Shown here: positions 38,098 to 49,157 of the stretch, one piece after another
How the letters are laid out: every line of letters begins with the position of its first letter
How positions within the stretch are numbered: position 1 is the first letter of the stretch
Source: an uncultured Shewanella sp.
GTDB lineage: Bacteria > Pseudomonadota > Gammaproteobacteria > Enterobacterales > Shewanellaceae
Direction: 5' to 3'
Assembly (NCBI RefSeq): GCF_947495455.1
Contig: NZ_CANLZC010000002.1
Location: 1-64,000 of the forward strand
Length of the DNA stretch: 64,000 nt
Notes under the pieces: generated by a model
Seen by the model: only the letters and a program-made list of their open reading frames with translations
Database searches by the model: none
Told to the model about the DNA's origin: nothing
Made by a program: the position numbers and the translations under genes

Positions 38098-39342
38098 ATG
38101 CGCTTATTAGAGGTTGTTACCCATTACCGCTCTTCTCTTATTTTAATATTAGCGCTGGCTATTGGCGCCATGACTGGCATTTACTTTCCAAAAATCGCCC
38201 GCGAAGTCGCTCCCATAGGCCAAATATTCATTAATTTACTCTTTATGATTGTTGTCCCTTTAGTCTGTTTAAGTGTGACCTCTTCCATCGCTAGCATGAC
38301 AGACTTAAAAAAACTGGGGGTGATCTTACTGGCCGTTATTGGTGTATCCGCTATGATGGCCATTATTCCTTCACTCACCATAATGAGCCTTGCCAGTCTT
38401 TTCGATCCCGCTCAGGGCGTGACACTGACCCTTAAAAACCCCATTACTGATGACGGCGGTCACATGGATTTTGTTCACATGTTAACCACTAATGACTTTG
38501 TCGGCTTATTATCCAAATCTAACATTCTTGCCTTAGTCATAATGTCTATTATCGCAGGGATCGCTATTGGACAATCTGGGGAGCACGGACGAAAAGTCTC
38601 AGAAATGCTGCAAAGTCTCAATGTCGTCACCATGAAAATCGTCTCTATGATTATGCTTGTCGCCCCCATAGGATTAGGCTGCTATTTTGCCTCAACCATG
38701 GCCAATCAAGATCCTGAATTACTCACCTCTTTTGCTCATGCTATTTTACTCTTTTTGGTGGCCGCTCTGATTTATTTTATTGTCGGTTCAACTTTTTATG
38801 CAGCGCTTGCAGGTGGACGCCCAGCAATTGCAAATTTTTGGCGCAATGTCTTTCCCTCAGCGACGACAGCATTAGGCACAAGTTCATCGTTAGCCAGTTT
38901 GCCTGTCAATCTTCGCAGCGCACAAAAAATGGGATTAAAAGAAGAGATTGCCGATATCTGTTTACCTTTATTGGTCAATGTCAATAAAGGCGGCGCTGCG
39001 ATGACAGCCACACTCAAAGTGGTATTTATTTATTCTGTGCTTGGATTAGACTTTACCCCTGAGGTCTTTTTTATGACACTCTTACTCGCCACGCTTTATG
39101 CCGTTATTGTCAGTGGTGTTCCCGGTGGCGCCTTTTTAGGTGAAATCTTTATTGTCACATCCTTAGGACTGCCAATGGAAGTCATCCCTATGCTAGTTGT
39201 AATCGGTGCGACAACAGATGCCATGGCCACTGTGATTAATGTCACCCATGACTTAAGTGCGACGCAACTTATTGAGAAAATATTAGGTAAGCGATTAACC
39301 TTTTATTCCAGTAAAAATCAAATTCCAACAAATATAGATTAA
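38098..39342 (+). CDS. Dicarboxylate/amino acid:cation symporter (DAACS family)
   Basis: A 414-aa inner-membrane transporter. It shows the glutamate-transporter fold with an N-terminal scaffold, the serine-rich reentrant loop ATTALGTSSSLASLP (about residues 258-272), VNKGGAAM in TM7, and the second reentrant loop VIVSGVPGGAF. Typical substrates are glutamate, aspartate, serine or C4-dicarboxylates taken up with sodium or protons; which one is not readable here. Monocistronic. Confidence 0.9.
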   Translation: MRLLEVVTHYRSSLILILALAIGAMTGIYFPKIAREVAPIGQIFINLLFMIVVPLVCLSVTSSIASMTDLKKLGVILLAVIGVSAMMAIIPSLTIMSLASLFDPAQGVTLTLKNPITDDGGHMDFVHMLTTNDFVGLLSKSNILALVIMSIIAGIAIGQSGEHGRKVSEMLQSLNVVTMKIVSMIMLVAPIGLGCYFASTMANQDPELLTSFAHAILLFLVAALIYFIVGSTFYAALAGGRPAIANFWRNVFPSATTALGTSSSLASLPVNLRSAQKMGLKEEIADICLPLLVNVNKGGAAMTATLKVVFIYSVLGLDFTPEVFFMTLLLATLYAVIVSGVPGGAFLGEIFIVTSLGLPMEVIPMLVVIGATTDAMATVINVTHDLSATQLIEKILGKRLTFYSSKNQIPTNID

Positions 39343-39436
39343 CTCACTCATATAGGCATAAATGCAGTATAATCTTCCAGTGGTTTTGCATCATGCAAAG
39401 CCACTTTTATTTTCAGCCACAGCTAGGATAAACATC

Positions 39437-39694
39437 ATGGCCCGTAGGATCAGCTATAAATATAAAAACCAACAAAAAGAAATCAACTTTGCTTATGATG
39501 TCTATCACGATATGTATGAAGCCATTGCTGCTGAAGAAGGCATTGATCTTACAAATTATTTAGCAATGGAACAGCAAATTGCCATGACTTCAAAAGGTGG
39601 CGCTGCTGTTAAGAGTTTTAGAACAAAAGAGTTTGCGCGATTTGGTTTCAGTGATATTTATTTTGTCAAAGATGACCCAAACACGAATGAATAG
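39437..39694 (+). CDS. DUF2960 small conserved protein
   Basis: An 85-aa soluble protein beginning MARRISYKYKNQQKE, with YDVYHDMYEAIAAEEGIDLTNYLAMEQQ in halves matching DUF2960 proteins of Shewanella and Vibrio. No function is known. The ATG at 39437 has AGGATAAACATC before it, a good ribosome site, whereas the longer frame from 39362 has none. It is followed 11 bp later by the RDD gene. Confidence 0.8.
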   Translation: MARRISYKYKNQQKEINFAYDVYHDMYEAIAAEEGIDLTNYLAMEQQIAMTSKGGAAVKSFRTKEFARFGFSDIYFVKDDPNTNE

Positions 39695-39705
39695 AAGTCA
39701 TAATA

Positions 39706-40254
39706 ATGAAAAAGAATAAAGCCAATCCCTCGACACAAAAAGTGAGGGGCAATAGCGAACATGCTAATTTTCCCAGAGCCAGTTTCTTTAGACGCTTAGG
39801 TGCCATCATTTATGACGCACTGTTAGCCGTTGCCGTATATATGATTGCAGGTGCTATAGGTTTTGGTATTTTCACCGGACTTGTTTCACTAAATTTGCTC
39901 GACATGAGGGGATTTGAGCACATCTCAGATCTACTCAATGGCACAGATTTATATAAAGGCCTCTACCAGTTTTGGTTAGTGCTTTGCGTCAGCCTTTTCT
40001 ATATCTGCTTTTGGAGTTATGGAGGTCAAACCCTAGGAATGCGAGCTTGGCGCCTAAAAGTACAGCACCCTAACGGTCAAAATTTAAGCATGTTCACAGC
40101 CTGTGCTCGTTTAATTTACTCTTTATTAGGATTAGGTAACCTCTGGATTTTGCTCAACACTGACAAATTAGCGCTACAGGACAGCATGACACGCTCAGAA
40201 ATCGTCGTACTCTCAATAGAAGCCAATCAATTACGCAATTGGCGCGGCGTATAG
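39706..40254 (+). CDS. RDD-family membrane protein
   Basis: A 182-aa protein with an RDD domain: FFRRLGAIIYDALLAVAVYM at residues 27-46 contains the conserved Arg and Asp residues, followed by two more hydrophobic segments and GGQTLGMRAWRLKV. RDD proteins are small inner-membrane proteins, some implicated in ion transport. It is probably co-transcribed with the DUF2960 gene. Confidence 0.88.
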   Translation: MKKNKANPSTQKVRGNSEHANFPRASFFRRLGAIIYDALLAVAVYMIAGAIGFGIFTGLVSLNLLDMRGFEHISDLLNGTDLYKGLYQFWLVLCVSLFYICFWSYGGQTLGMRAWRLKVQHPNGQNLSMFTACARLIYSLLGLGNLWILLNTDKLALQDSMTRSEIVVLSIEANQLRNWRGV

Positions 40255-40271
40255 TCCTGCATTAACCACAA

Positions 40272-40538
40272 TATACCCGTGATACTTGAAGATGCATGTT
40301 TTCAGAGCCTGTAAAAGTGCCTAATTCAAGGCGTATTACTGCAAGAATGCTTATTGCCTTTTAAGGTGATACAACGCAGAAGTAGGTGTTTTTACAGACT
40401 CCCAAAGGGCTGGTTTAAAAGCCTTTTATACTGCGTTATTGAACATCAGCTTAGAATAACTAAGCACGCTGTTCAAAGCCTTGCCTAAAAGGCTTTTAAT
40501 TCCAGCTGAATCCTGCATCTTCAAGTATCACGGGTATA
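40272..40538. mobile_element. 267-bp MITE with perfect 26-bp terminal inverted repeats
   Basis: The ends TATACCCGTGATACTTGAAG... and ...CTTCAAGTATCACGGGTATA are perfect reverse complements over about 26 bp. No open frame is present between them. The outer TA on each side could be a TA target duplication, as made by IS630/Tc1-type transposases. It sits in the gap between the convergent RDD and lptG genes. Confidence 0.85.
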
Positions 40539-40568
40539 AAAATGGCATCCATATGGATGCCATTTTTT
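40539..40568. terminator. Bidirectional terminator for lptG and the RDD gene
   Basis: Perfect 10-bp stem AATGGCATCC / GGATGCCATT around ATAT, flanked by A-run on the left and T-run on the right, so it can act on both strands. The MITE inserted between it and the RDD gene. Confidence 0.85.
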
Positions 40569-40582
40569 AACAGTAATGAGGG

Positions 40583-41641
40583 TTATTTTCGAATAAAATA
40601 CAAGGCACCAACACTAAAAATCAGCGCTGGCATTCCCGCACTCAAATAAGCCGGTAGTCCATAAACGATACTGAGTGGGCCAAAAATTTCACTACAAATA
40701 TAAAAACTAAACCCTGCTACAACACCTAATAATACACGCGCCCCCATAGTGGCGGTTCTCAAGGGGCCAAAAACAAACGACAGTGCCACCAACATCATGA
40801 CGGCAATGGTGACAGGTTGCATTAATTTTCGCCACAACGCCAACTCATAACGCTCAACCGCTTGATGATTCGCTTTTAAATAATCTAAATAACCTAGTAA
40901 GCCTTGAATCGATAATGACTCAGGCTTCACCGAAACAACGGTTAATTTATCAGGGGTTAAAGTTGACTGCCAAATGTCGACATCTTTATGATTAACAGTA
41001 ATTTTATCCGTCGTAAAAGAGGTTGTTTCCACATCATGAAGCTGCCATTGCTCATTGACATAAGTCGCGGATTGCGCATTAACAGTACTCACTAAATGTA
41101 AAGTCTCATCAAACTTATATAAAGTCACATCGCTTAATTTATCCACATCGACCACTTGGCCAATATTGACAAATAAGCCATCATCTCGAGCCCAAACACC
41201 TTGTTTGGATTTAATAAAACTGCCACCCGATGTTTTAATAGCCTGTCGCTCTTTTGCTTTCAGCTCTGCAGCAGGCGCTCCCCATTCACCTAACATCATC
41301 ACTAAGATCATTAACGGGATCGCCGTCTTCATGGCCGACATCGCAATTTGCAAACGAGATAACCCTGAAGATTGCATCACAACGAGCTCAGAGTTAGAGG
41401 CCATCATACCCATACCAATAAGCGCGCCCAATAATACCGCCATGGGAAAAAACATCTCTACATCACGAGGAATAAGATAAAGAACATAAATTCCCGCATC
41501 GAGCATAGTATACGTACCACGCCCAACAAGCCTAAGCTGATCAACCCACTTAATGATACCGGACAAACCCGTTAATATCAGCAAACAGAGCGCCGAACTG
41601 CTGATAATGGTTCTAGCAATATAAAAATCTAAAATTCTCAT
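40583..41641 (-). CDS. lptG: LPS export ABC transporter permease LptG
   Basis: A 352-aa inner-membrane permease. With LptF and the ATPase LptB it extracts LPS from the inner membrane. It has an N-terminal helix RTIISSSALCLLILTGLSG, three further helices in the first ~130 residues, a periplasmic beta-jellyroll middle, and two C-terminal helices. It overlaps lptF by 4 bp, indicating translational coupling. Confidence 0.95.
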   Translation of the reverse strand: MRILDFYIARTIISSSALCLLILTGLSGIIKWVDQLRLVGRGTYTMLDAGIYVLYLIPRDVEMFFPMAVLLGALIGMGMMASNSELVVMQSSGLSRLQIAMSAMKTAIPLMILVMMLGEWGAPAAELKAKERQAIKTSGGSFIKSKQGVWARDDGLFVNIGQVVDVDKLSDVTLYKFDETLHLVSTVNAQSATYVNEQWQLHDVETTSFTTDKITVNHKDVDIWQSTLTPDKLTVVSVKPESLSIQGLLGYLDYLKANHQAVERYELALWRKLMQPVTIAVMMLVALSFVFGPLRTATMGARVLLGVVAGFSFYICSEIFGPLSIVYGLPAYLSAGMPALIFSVGALYFIRK

Positions 41642-42750
41642 GCTGTCGCCTTCTTACGTTTAAAATAGGCTAACAACTTACTGCCCCATGGCCTTTCTTT
41701 ACCCAATAATATTAACCCAATGAATAAGGCCGAAGCATGGATCCACCACATTCCTAGAAACGCTGGAATAACGCCATCTTCTAACGCTTTTCTTCCCGCT
41801 ACCATCAAGCCAAAATACCCTAAATATAACAAAATAGCGGGCAACATCTTGGCAAACTTACCTTGACGATTATTCACCCTCGACATAGGCACAGCAATTA
41901 AGGTCATCAAAGGAATAGCAATAGGGATCGCCAATCGCCAATGAAACTCAGCCGTTGCTTCTGGAGAGTCTATCGCCATGAGTTTTGATAAGGGTAAAGA
42001 AGAAAGCTTACGACGACGCTGATCCACTTCTTGATCTTTAATCTGCATTTCATAACCACCAAAATCCGTGACCTGATAGTCAAGGGCTTTGGGATTGCCT
42101 TGGTAACTCACTCCATCAAATAACTCTAATCGCTGGGCCCCACTCGCATCCTCAATCACACTGCCACTTTTTGCCACCACCACGTTACTTGTGCCTGCAT
42201 CATCATTTTTTTCAGGTAGTTGTGCAACAAACACTTTGCTCAGTGAGTTATCTCGGCCAATTTTTTCAACAAACAACACCGCTCGTCCATCTGGGCTGGT
42301 CTGAAAACGCCCCGCAGTCAAGGCCGCCAACCCAGCCTCGGACTGCGCATGCTCTAAGACTTGATTTTGCTTTTCTTCTGCCCAAGGCGCCACATAAAGC
42401 GATAAAAAACCCGTAATAATAAAATTAACTAGAGCAATTAATAATGTCACGCGAGTGATATACCATTCACTCACTCCCACTCCATGAAAAATAACCATTT
42501 CATTTTCAGAGTACATACGTCCATGGGCGAGTAATATCCCCAAAAATAAACTTAAGGGGATCACTAATACCGCTAAAAAAGGCATATTCAGCCCCAGTAA
42601 AGTCATCACCAGCGAGGCAGGAAAGTCCCCATCAGAGGCATCGGCCAGAACACGAACGAATTGCTGACTAATAAAAATAGCCATTAAAACGAGCAATACG
42701 GCTATCTGTGCTTTTAAAACTTCGCTAATCAAGTATCTAAGTACAATCAC
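41638..42750 (-). CDS. lptF: LPS export ABC transporter permease LptF
   Basis: A 370-aa partner of LptG with the same layout: first helix after MIVLRYLISEVLKAQ, periplasmic jellyroll, and C-terminal helices near LLYLGYFGLMVAG. The gene is divergent from pepA across a 223-bp intergenic region, an arrangement common in gammaproteobacteria. Confidence 0.95.
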   Translation of the reverse strand: MIVLRYLISEVLKAQIAVLLVLMAIFISQQFVRVLADASDGDFPASLVMTLLGLNMPFLAVLVIPLSLFLGILLAHGRMYSENEMVIFHGVGVSEWYITRVTLLIALVNFIITGFLSLYVAPWAEEKQNQVLEHAQSEAGLAALTAGRFQTSPDGRAVLFVEKIGRDNSLSKVFVAQLPEKNDDAGTSNVVVAKSGSVIEDASGAQRLELFDGVSYQGNPKALDYQVTDFGGYEMQIKDQEVDQRRRKLSSLPLSKLMAIDSPEATAEFHWRLAIPIAIPLMTLIAVPMSRVNNRQGKFAKMLPAILLYLGYFGLMVAGRKALEDGVIPAFLGMWWIHASALFIGLILLGKERPWGSKLLAYFKRKKATA

Positions 42751-42973
42751 AAGTTGGATACACTCTCTAAACTTTGATTTATGCTGGTATCAACCCAACT
42801 TTCATGTAGACTGTCTACTTTTAGTCGTTTTGCAACCAACAATGGCTAAACGTGGTCAACAATACACCAGAGAAAATCATTTTTGGTGTGCCATATTTAG
42901 TCCCCATTTTGGGGCACAAGCAGACATTATCCAATAAATAATAAAATTTGTCTTTAAGAATCTAGGAGAGCTC

Positions 42974-44485
42974 ATGGAGTTTAGTGTAAAGAGCGGTAGC
43001 CCTGAGAAGCAACGCTCAGCTTGTATCGTTGTCGGCGTATATGAACCTCGACGTTTATCAGGTATTGCCGAGCAACTGGATAAAATCAGTGAAGGTTATA
43101 TCAGTAATCTATTACGCCGTGGGGACTTAGAAGGTAAACCAGGGCAAATGCTCTTGTTACATCACGTACCCAATGTACTCAGCGAAAGAGTATTATTAGT
43201 GGGGTGTGGTAAAGAAAGAGAGCTAGACGAACGTCAATATAAGCAAATTATTACCAAAACCATTAACACTCTAAATGAGACGGGATCCATGGAAGCGGTA
43301 TGTTTCCTAACCGAATTACATGTAAAAGGGCGTGATACATACTGGAAAGTACGTGAAGCCTTAGAAACCACACAAAATAGTCTATACAGTTTTGACGCTT
43401 TAAAAACCCGTAAAGGGGAAACCCGTCGTCCATTGCGCAAGTTAGTGTTCAATGTGCCAACACGCAGAGAATTAACGGTTGGAGAGCGCGCCATAGAACA
43501 CGGTCTCGCCATTTCAAGTGGTATGCATTTATGTCGAGACGTAGCTAACATGCCACCCAATATTTGTAACCCTGCTTATTTAGCCTCTCAGGCACGCCAA
43601 TTAGCGGAAACCCATGACTGCTTAACCGTCTCCACCTTAGGTGAAGAGCAAATGGCTAAGTTAGAAATGAACTCATACTTAGCAGTGGGTCGCGGCAGCC
43701 ATAATGAATCCATTATGACTATCATGGAATACAAAGGCGCAGTAAAAAGTAATGAGAAACCCATAGTCCTCATTGGTAAAGGGCTAACCTTTGATTCAGG
43801 CGGTATTTCATTAAAGCCTGGCGAAGCCATGGATGAAATGAAATACGATATGGGCGGCGCAGCAGGTGTCATTGGCACCATGAAAGCCCTGTGTGAAATG
43901 AAGCTACCCATTAATGTGATTGGTATTCTTGCTGGATGTGAAAACATGCCATCCAGTAATGCTTATCGGCCGGGTGACGTGCTCACGACTATGTCAGGAC
44001 AAACAGTTGAAGTATTAAATACTGACGCTGAAGGTCGATTGGTACTCTGTGATGTGTTAACTTATGTTGAACGCTTTGATCCCGAGCTCGTTGTGGATAC
44101 TGCAACATTAACGGGCGCTTGTGTTATCGCATTAGGTAAACATGCATCGGGCCTATTCTCTAGCCATAATCCCCTAGCACATGAATTACTCAATGCCGGT
44201 GAACAAAGTGGTGATAGAGCATGGCGCATGCCATTATGGGATGAGTATCAAGAATCACTAGAAAGTCCTTTTGCTGACATGACTAACTTAGGTGGACGAG
44301 CCGCAGGGTCTATCACAGCAGCATGCTTTCTATCACGTTTCGCCAAGAAGTATCACTGGGCGCATTTAGATGTGGCGGGAACCGCTTGGAACAGTGGTGC
44401 CAACAAAGGCTCAACCGGACGACCTGTGCCATTATTAACTCAGTTCTTAATTAACCGCGCTGGTATCGAACAAGGCGGAGAGTAA
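42974..44485 (+). CDS. pepA: Leucyl aminopeptidase PepA
   Basis: A 503-aa hexameric M17 aminopeptidase that also acts as a DNA-binding architectural protein in E. coli. The family signature NTDAEGRL near residue 353-360 and the metal-site [15 protein letters not shown] are intact. GGAGAG ribosome site precedes the ATG. Closed by its own terminator. Confidence 0.97.
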   Translation: MEFSVKSGSPEKQRSACIVVGVYEPRRLSGIAEQLDKISEGYISNLLRRGDLEGKPGQMLLLHHVPNVLSERVLLVGCGKERELDERQYKQIITKTINTLNETGSMEAVCFLTELHVKGRDTYWKVREALETTQNSLYSFDALKTRKGETRRPLRKLVFNVPTRRELTVGERAIEHGLAISSGMHLCRDVANMPPNICNPAYLASQARQLAETHDCLTVSTLGEEQMAKLEMNSYLAVGRGSHNESIMTIMEYKGAVKSNEKPIVLIGKGLTFDSGGISLKPGEAMDEMKYDMGGAAGVIGTMKALCEMKLPINVIGILAGCENMPSSNAYRPGDVLTTMSGQTVEVLNTDAEGRLVLCDVLTYVERFDPELVVDTATLTGACVIALGKHASGLFSSHNPLAHELLNAGEQSGDRAWRMPLWDEYQESLESPFADMTNLGGRAAGSITAACFLSRFAKKYHWAHLDVAGTAWNSGANKGSTGRPVPLLTQFLINRAGIEQGGE

Positions 44486-44500
44486 TCTTAGTATTTTAAG

Positions 44501-44528
44501 AATAAGGCCATGATCTTGGCCTTATTTT
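44501..44528 (+). terminator. Terminator after pepA
   Basis: Perfect 10-bp stem AATAAGGCCA / TGGCCTTATT with a 6-nt loop and following TT, 15 bp past the pepA stop. Confidence 0.82.
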
Positions 44529-44647
44529 GACGTTTTTATACCTGTACTCATAGGCAATCGATAACCTTTAACAGTACAGCGACCAAGATCACCACTCAAA
44601 GCGTGTATAGGGTTCCCAATAAAAATATGTTGAAAATAAAAACACTT

Positions 44648-44677
44648 TTGGGAACCACTCAATTTTCAGTGTACAAT
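44648..44677 (+). promoter_or_regulatory. sigma70 promoter of holC-valS
   Basis: TTGGGA (44648-44653), an 18-bp spacer and TACAAT (44672-44677) lie about 40 bp upstream of the preferred holC start. This would transcribe holC and valS together. Confidence 0.6.
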
Positions 44678-44714
44678 ACCCCGTTAACCCTTTATGCCAA
44701 TAGAATGCACACCA

Positions 44715-45185
44715 ATGACCCAAGCGCTGTTTTACTTGTTGCCAACGCCATCATCAACGGGCTCGATAGACCTTAATCCTGTCTATCACTTAGCTTGTGA
44801 ATTGGCTCAGCACACTTTCAAAAAACAACAAAGCGTCTATATTCATTGTGATAATAAAGAACAAGCTTATGCCATTGATGAATTGCTTTGGCAATATCCC
44901 CCCAGCAGCTTTGTTCCCCATAATCTAAAAGGTGAAGGGCCAGCAACGGGTGCGCCCGTTGAAATCGGTACCGATCCTATCGGACCCAATAAAGATCGTC
45001 ATCAGTTGATCAATCTTGCAGACCAAGTTCCTTCATTTGCGGTAAACTTTGGCCAAATTGTCGATTTTGTTGCCAATGATAAAGCCCATAAGGCAAAAGC
45101 TAGACTCAGGTATCATCAGTATCGTACCTTGAATATTGCACTGGCAACACAAGATTTAGCAACACACCCCCTTAATTTAGTTTGA
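44715..45185 (+). CDS. holC: DNA polymerase III chi subunit
   Basis: A 156-aa replisome subunit linking the clamp loader to SSB. MTQALFYLLP at the N-terminus matches the family, so the ATG at 44715 is preferred over one seven codons upstream. The region after VEIGTDP follows the usual chi pattern ending in a helix. It is 15 bp ahead of valS, the conserved holC-valS pair. Confidence 0.93.
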   Translation: MTQALFYLLPTPSSTGSIDLNPVYHLACELAQHTFKKQQSVYIHCDNKEQAYAIDELLWQYPPSSFVPHNLKGEGPATGAPVEIGTDPIGPNKDRHQLINLADQVPSFAVNFGQIVDFVANDKAHKAKARLRYHQYRTLNIALATQDLATHPLNLV

Positions 45186-45200
45186 GAAGCACACGAATCC

Positions 45201-48086
45201 ATGGAAAAAACATATCACCCGCAGTCCATTGAACAAGCTCTTTATCAGAACTGGGAAGAGCAAGGTTATTTTAAGCCTCAGGGCGACGCGTCCCAAGGTC
45301 ACTATTGCATCATGATCCCGCCACCAAATGTCACAGGCAGCTTACACATGGGGCATGCTTTTCAAGACACCATAATGGATACGCTAACACGTTATCAGCG
45401 TATGAAAGGTAAAAAAACACTGTGGCAAGTGGGCACAGATCATGCTGGTATTGCCACTCAAATGCTGGTTGAGCGTAAACTTGCAAACGAAGAAGGAAAA
45501 AGCCGCCACGATCTTGGGCGTGAAAACTTTATCGACCGTATTTGGGACTGGAAAGCCCAGTCTGGCGGCACGATTACCAAACAATTACGCCGCTTAGGTG
45601 CATCGGTTGATTGGGATCGCGAACGTTTCACTATGGATGATGGCATGTCTGCCGCCGTGCAAGAAGTATTCGTCAAACTATACGATGATGAACTCATTTA
45701 TCGCGGCAAACGTTTAGTTAACTGGGATCCTGCATTACACACTGCCATTTCAGACTTAGAAGTTGAAAACAAAGAAAAACAAGGCAGCATGTGGCACTTC
45801 CGTTACCCCCTTGCCGAAGGGGCGTTAACCAGTGATGGTAAAGATTACCTAGAAATTGCCACCACGCGTCCTGAAACCCTATTAGGTGACAGTGCCGTTG
45901 CCGTTCACCCTGATGACGAGCGCTATCAATCATTGATCGGCAAATTTGTTCACCTTCCCATCGTTAACCGCCTCATTCCTATTATTGCGGATGATTATGT
46001 CGACATGGAATTTGGTACAGGTTGTGTCAAAATTACCCCTGCGCATGACTTTAACGACTATGAGGTCGGAAAACGTCATGAATTACCTATGTTTAATATA
46101 TTGACCATAGATGCAGCCATTCGTAACACTGCTGAAGTCATCAATACTGATGGCAGCAGCAACAGTACACTTAATAACTCACTGCCTGAGCAATATGCAG
46201 GACTCGATCGATTTAAAGCCCGTAATTTAATCATAGAAGAGCTCGATACCTTAGGTTTACTGGGTGAAATTAAACCTCACGCATTAAAAGTGCCTTATGG
46301 TGACCGTTCAGGTGTGGTCATTGAGCCACTTTTAACCGACCAATGGTACGTCTCTGTAGCCCCTATGGCTAAAACGGCCATGGAAGCCGTCAACAATGGC
46401 GATATTAAATTTGTGCCTCAGCAATATGAGAACATGTACAACTCTTGGATGCGTGATATTCAGGATTGGTGTATCTCACGTCAACTTTGGTGGGGTCACC
46501 GTATTCCTGCCTGGTACGATGAAGCAGGCAAAGTCTATGTCGGCCGCGATGAAGCTGAAGTGCGCACTAAGTATAAGCTTGAAAGCCATATTGTGTTACG
46601 CCAAGATAACGATGTGCTAGATACTTGGTTTAGCTCAGCCTTATGGACCTTTGCAACATTAGGCTGGCCTGAAAACACAGAGGATCTAAAAGCTTTCCAT
46701 CCAACCGATGTTTTGGTTACAGGCTTTGATATTATTTTCTTCTGGGTTGCCCGCATGATCATGATGACCATGCATTTCATCAAAGATGAAAACGGTAAAC
46801 CTCAAGTCCCCTTTAAAACAGTTTATGTCACGGGACTTATTCGTGATGAAGCGGGCAACAAGATGTCAAAATCTAAAGGCAACGTGCTCGATCCTCTGGA
46901 TATGATTGATGGGATTGATCTTGAAGCCTTAGTGGAAAAACGCACTGGTAATATGATGCAGCCTAAGCTTGCTGCAAAAATTGAAAAAAGTACCCGTAAA
47001 GAATTCAGCGAGGGCATTGAAGCCCACGGTACCGACGCGCTGCGCTTCACCTTAGCCTCTATGGCTTCAACGGGTCGTGACATTAACTGGGACATGAAAC
47101 GTCTTGACGGATATCGCAGCTTCTGTAATAAAATTTGGAATGCTTCTCGTTATGTATTAATGAATACTGAAGGTGAAGATTGCGGTATTGATGAAAAGGG
47201 TCAACCTAGTGGTGAACTGACTTTGTCACTGGCCGATCGCTGGATCACTAGCTTATTTAATCAAACAGTCAAAGCCTTTGAAGAACACATGGCCAATTAC
47301 CGCTTTGATTTAGCCGCCAATACTCTCTATGAGTTCACTTGGAGTCAATTCTGTGACTGGTATTTAGAGCTAACCAAACCCGTTTTGCAAAATGGCAGCG
47401 AAAGTGAATTGCGAGGAACCCGCCACACATTAATCACAGTGCTTGAAGCCATGCAGCGTTTAATGCACCCCATTATGCCTTATATCACTGAAACGATTTG
47501 GCAACGGGTTAAGCCACTTGCTTTGGGATCGCAAACTCAAGAGGCCAGCATTATGCTCAGTGCCTTCCCTGAATATCAAGCCAAGCTTGTTGATGAAGCA
47601 GCAATGCAAGATATTGAATGGGTCAAACAAGTGATTATCGCTGTGCGTAATATTCGAGCAGAATTAAACATCGCTCCGTCAAAACCATTAAATGCCTTAC
47701 TCAAAGGCGTCAGCCCGCAAGATAAAGCGCGTTTGGATGCAAATCAGACTTTCTTTACGACCTTGGCCAAACTTGAGTCAATGACAGTACTTGAAGCGGA
47801 TGATGTCGCCCCAATGTCAAGCACTCAACTTATTGGTGATATGGAACTGCTTATTCCAATGGCAGGTCTTATTGATGTCGCAGCTGAAATGGCCCGTATT
47901 GATAAGCAGCTCGATAAAGCCGCTAATGAATTTTCACGTATAGATAAAAAGCTATCAAACCAAGGGTTTGTGGCTAAAGCGCCTGCAGCCGTCATTGAAA
48001 AGGAGCGTGCAAAGCAAGCGGAATATCAACGGGATATCGACAAGTTAACAGAACAAAAAGCAGAACTGGCTAAGCTAGAGGCTTAA
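45201..48086 (+). CDS. valS: Valyl-tRNA synthetase
   Basis: A 961-aa class Ia synthetase. It shows [15 protein letters not shown] (HIGH motif), [10 protein letters not shown] in the editing domain, KMSKSKGN, and the C-terminal coiled-coil arm rich in Lys and Glu (last ~70 residues) that contacts tRNA-Val. Complete and unremarkable. Followed by a strong terminator, after which the mosaic region begins. Confidence 0.98.
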   Translation: MEKTYHPQSIEQALYQNWEEQGYFKPQGDASQGHYCIMIPPPNVTGSLHMGHAFQDTIMDTLTRYQRMKGKKTLWQVGTDHAGIATQMLVERKLANEEGKSRHDLGRENFIDRIWDWKAQSGGTITKQLRRLGASVDWDRERFTMDDGMSAAVQEVFVKLYDDELIYRGKRLVNWDPALHTAISDLEVENKEKQGSMWHFRYPLAEGALTSDGKDYLEIATTRPETLLGDSAVAVHPDDERYQSLIGKFVHLPIVNRLIPIIADDYVDMEFGTGCVKITPAHDFNDYEVGKRHELPMFNILTIDAAIRNTAEVINTDGSSNSTLNNSLPEQYAGLDRFKARNLIIEELDTLGLLGEIKPHALKVPYGDRSGVVIEPLLTDQWYVSVAPMAKTAMEAVNNGDIKFVPQQYENMYNSWMRDIQDWCISRQLWWGHRIPAWYDEAGKVYVGRDEAEVRTKYKLESHIVLRQDNDVLDTWFSSALWTFATLGWPENTEDLKAFHPTDVLVTGFDIIFFWVARMIMMTMHFIKDENGKPQVPFKTVYVTGLIRDEAGNKMSKSKGNVLDPLDMIDGIDLEALVEKRTGNMMQPKLAAKIEKSTRKEFSEGIEAHGTDALRFTLASMASTGRDINWDMKRLDGYRSFCNKIWNASRYVLMNTEGEDCGIDEKGQPSGELTLSLADRWITSLFNQTVKAFEEHMANYRFDLAANTLYEFTWSQFCDWYLELTKPVLQNGSESELRGTRHTLITVLEAMQRLMHPIMPYITETIWQRVKPLALGSQTQEASIMLSAFPEYQAKLVDEAAMQDIEWVKQVIIAVRNIRAELNIAPSKPLNALLKGVSPQDKARLDANQTFFTTLAKLESMTVLEADDVAPMSSTQLIGDMELLIPMAGLIDVAAEMARIDKQLDKAANEFSRIDKKLSNQGFVAKAPAAVIEKERAKQAEYQRDIDKLTEQKAELAKLEA

Positions 48087-48110
48087 TTAACACAGTACGC
48101 TGAAAAACCA

Positions 48111-48148
48111 AAAGCCTGTGGCATAAAGCATGCTACAGGCTTTCTTTT
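48111..48148 (+). terminator. Terminator after valS
   Basis: A stem AAAGCCTGT-g-GCAT / ATGC-t-ACAGGCTTT with a short AAAGC loop is followed by CTTTT. It marks the last base of the conserved block; a MITE starts 12 bp later. Confidence 0.87.
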
Positions 48149-48160
48149 AGCTGTGAGCTT

Positions 48161-48476
48161 ATACCAATCCCATTATATAAGTGATCTTTCAGCGGGAATT
48201 CAACATGCTGTAGGCAAGGTCGTTAATTGCCCCAGCATTAACAGACAGTCCCACCATCCATGGCGGTCGCAGATGATTGAAGCTAATAGTTATTCTATAT
48301 CGAAAGCAGCTAACGTAGCATAAAGTATGTTGAAACCCGCACAAAGTGAGCTTCTCGGACATTCCACTTCAGCGTTGCATTCATTTGAAAGGGGATCACC
48401 ATTACAGCATAAATGCGCCTTGAATTGAAAAGCCTGAAAAGCTCTGAATTGATCATCTATATAATAGAATTGGTAT
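48161..48476. mobile_element. 316-bp MITE with ATACCAAT terminal inverted repeats
   Basis: The ends ATACCAATCCCATTATATA... and ...TATATAATAGAATTGGTAT are imperfect inverted repeats over about 26 bp (four mismatches, then GATC on both sides). No open frame is inside. It abuts the truncated 3' end of the left IS6 transposase relic. A related single end, TAATACCAATCTAAGTGA, lies at about 61850. Confidence 0.8.
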
Positions 48477-48960
48477 TAATCATTGACCAAAGCTCTACAC
48501 CTGCTAATGTTGCTTCAGCCCCCAATCCAAGACTTCCATCCTAAGCATTGGTGCATTCTCCCTTTCACTTTTCGGTGACTTTACTCCACTATATTGTTGA
48601 GATATTTAATTTCAAGTACCTCAATCATCAATAACATGCATCCCATTAACCACAACCGAACATTAAGAGCATCAAGAGCATCAAGAGCGGCGATATTGGT
48701 CCCACTTTATCAATGACAACCCGATGCGCTAGTCTGTTATAAATTGGTCGCTTTGTTTAGAAACCGCAGTGCAGCAGCCTCATCACACTTTTCACTCAAA
48801 TAAAAATCCAACGGTTTAATGTGAAGTGGTCAAAATGAATATTGCGTTCAACAAAGATCTCCTCAATGTCACGATAACTGAGTTTGTAAGCCAAGTAGTA
48901 ACGAAGTGCCTACATGATGATCGCGGAAGGGGAATGCCAGCCTGAAAAATTGAGAGTCAT
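48477..48960 (-). pseudogene. IS6-family transposase relic, left copy
   Basis: Conceptual minus-strand translation starts at 48960 with MTLNFSGWHSPSAIIM, then a TAG stop, then ALRYYLAYKLSYRD, matching the right copy and IS6 transposases. It lacks about 150 bp of the central DDE domain (present at 56597-56748), joined between AAAATCCA and ACGGTTTAATG. It then continues to EVLEIKYLNNIVE followed by TAA, and is cut off at the MITE before the C-terminus. The same TAA after NIVE occurs in the right copy. Confidence 0.87.
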
Positions 48961-49022
48961 AGGAGTGGACATAAAAAGTGATGCTTGGATCATAAAGTAT
49001 TCACGCTGTTTGCGACAGAACC
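48477..49022 (-). mobile_element. IS6-family element remnant, left flank of the biosynthetic cluster
   Basis: Contains the transposase relic and ends at the terminal inverted repeat GTTTGCGACAGAACC (49008-49022), the reverse complement of the repeat at 56145-56159. The opposite end has been lost to the MITE. It lies in the same orientation as the right copy. Confidence 0.85.
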
Positions 49023-49157
49023 GCTCTCTTTATCTCAAAAACACGTATTAAAAATTAAAATCCAAACAGCTCAACTAATTGTTGATTTATAATATATTAT
49101 TACCATGTGCAATTCAAAGTGACACCTTATTACACGTATTACAAACGGAGGTCAATA

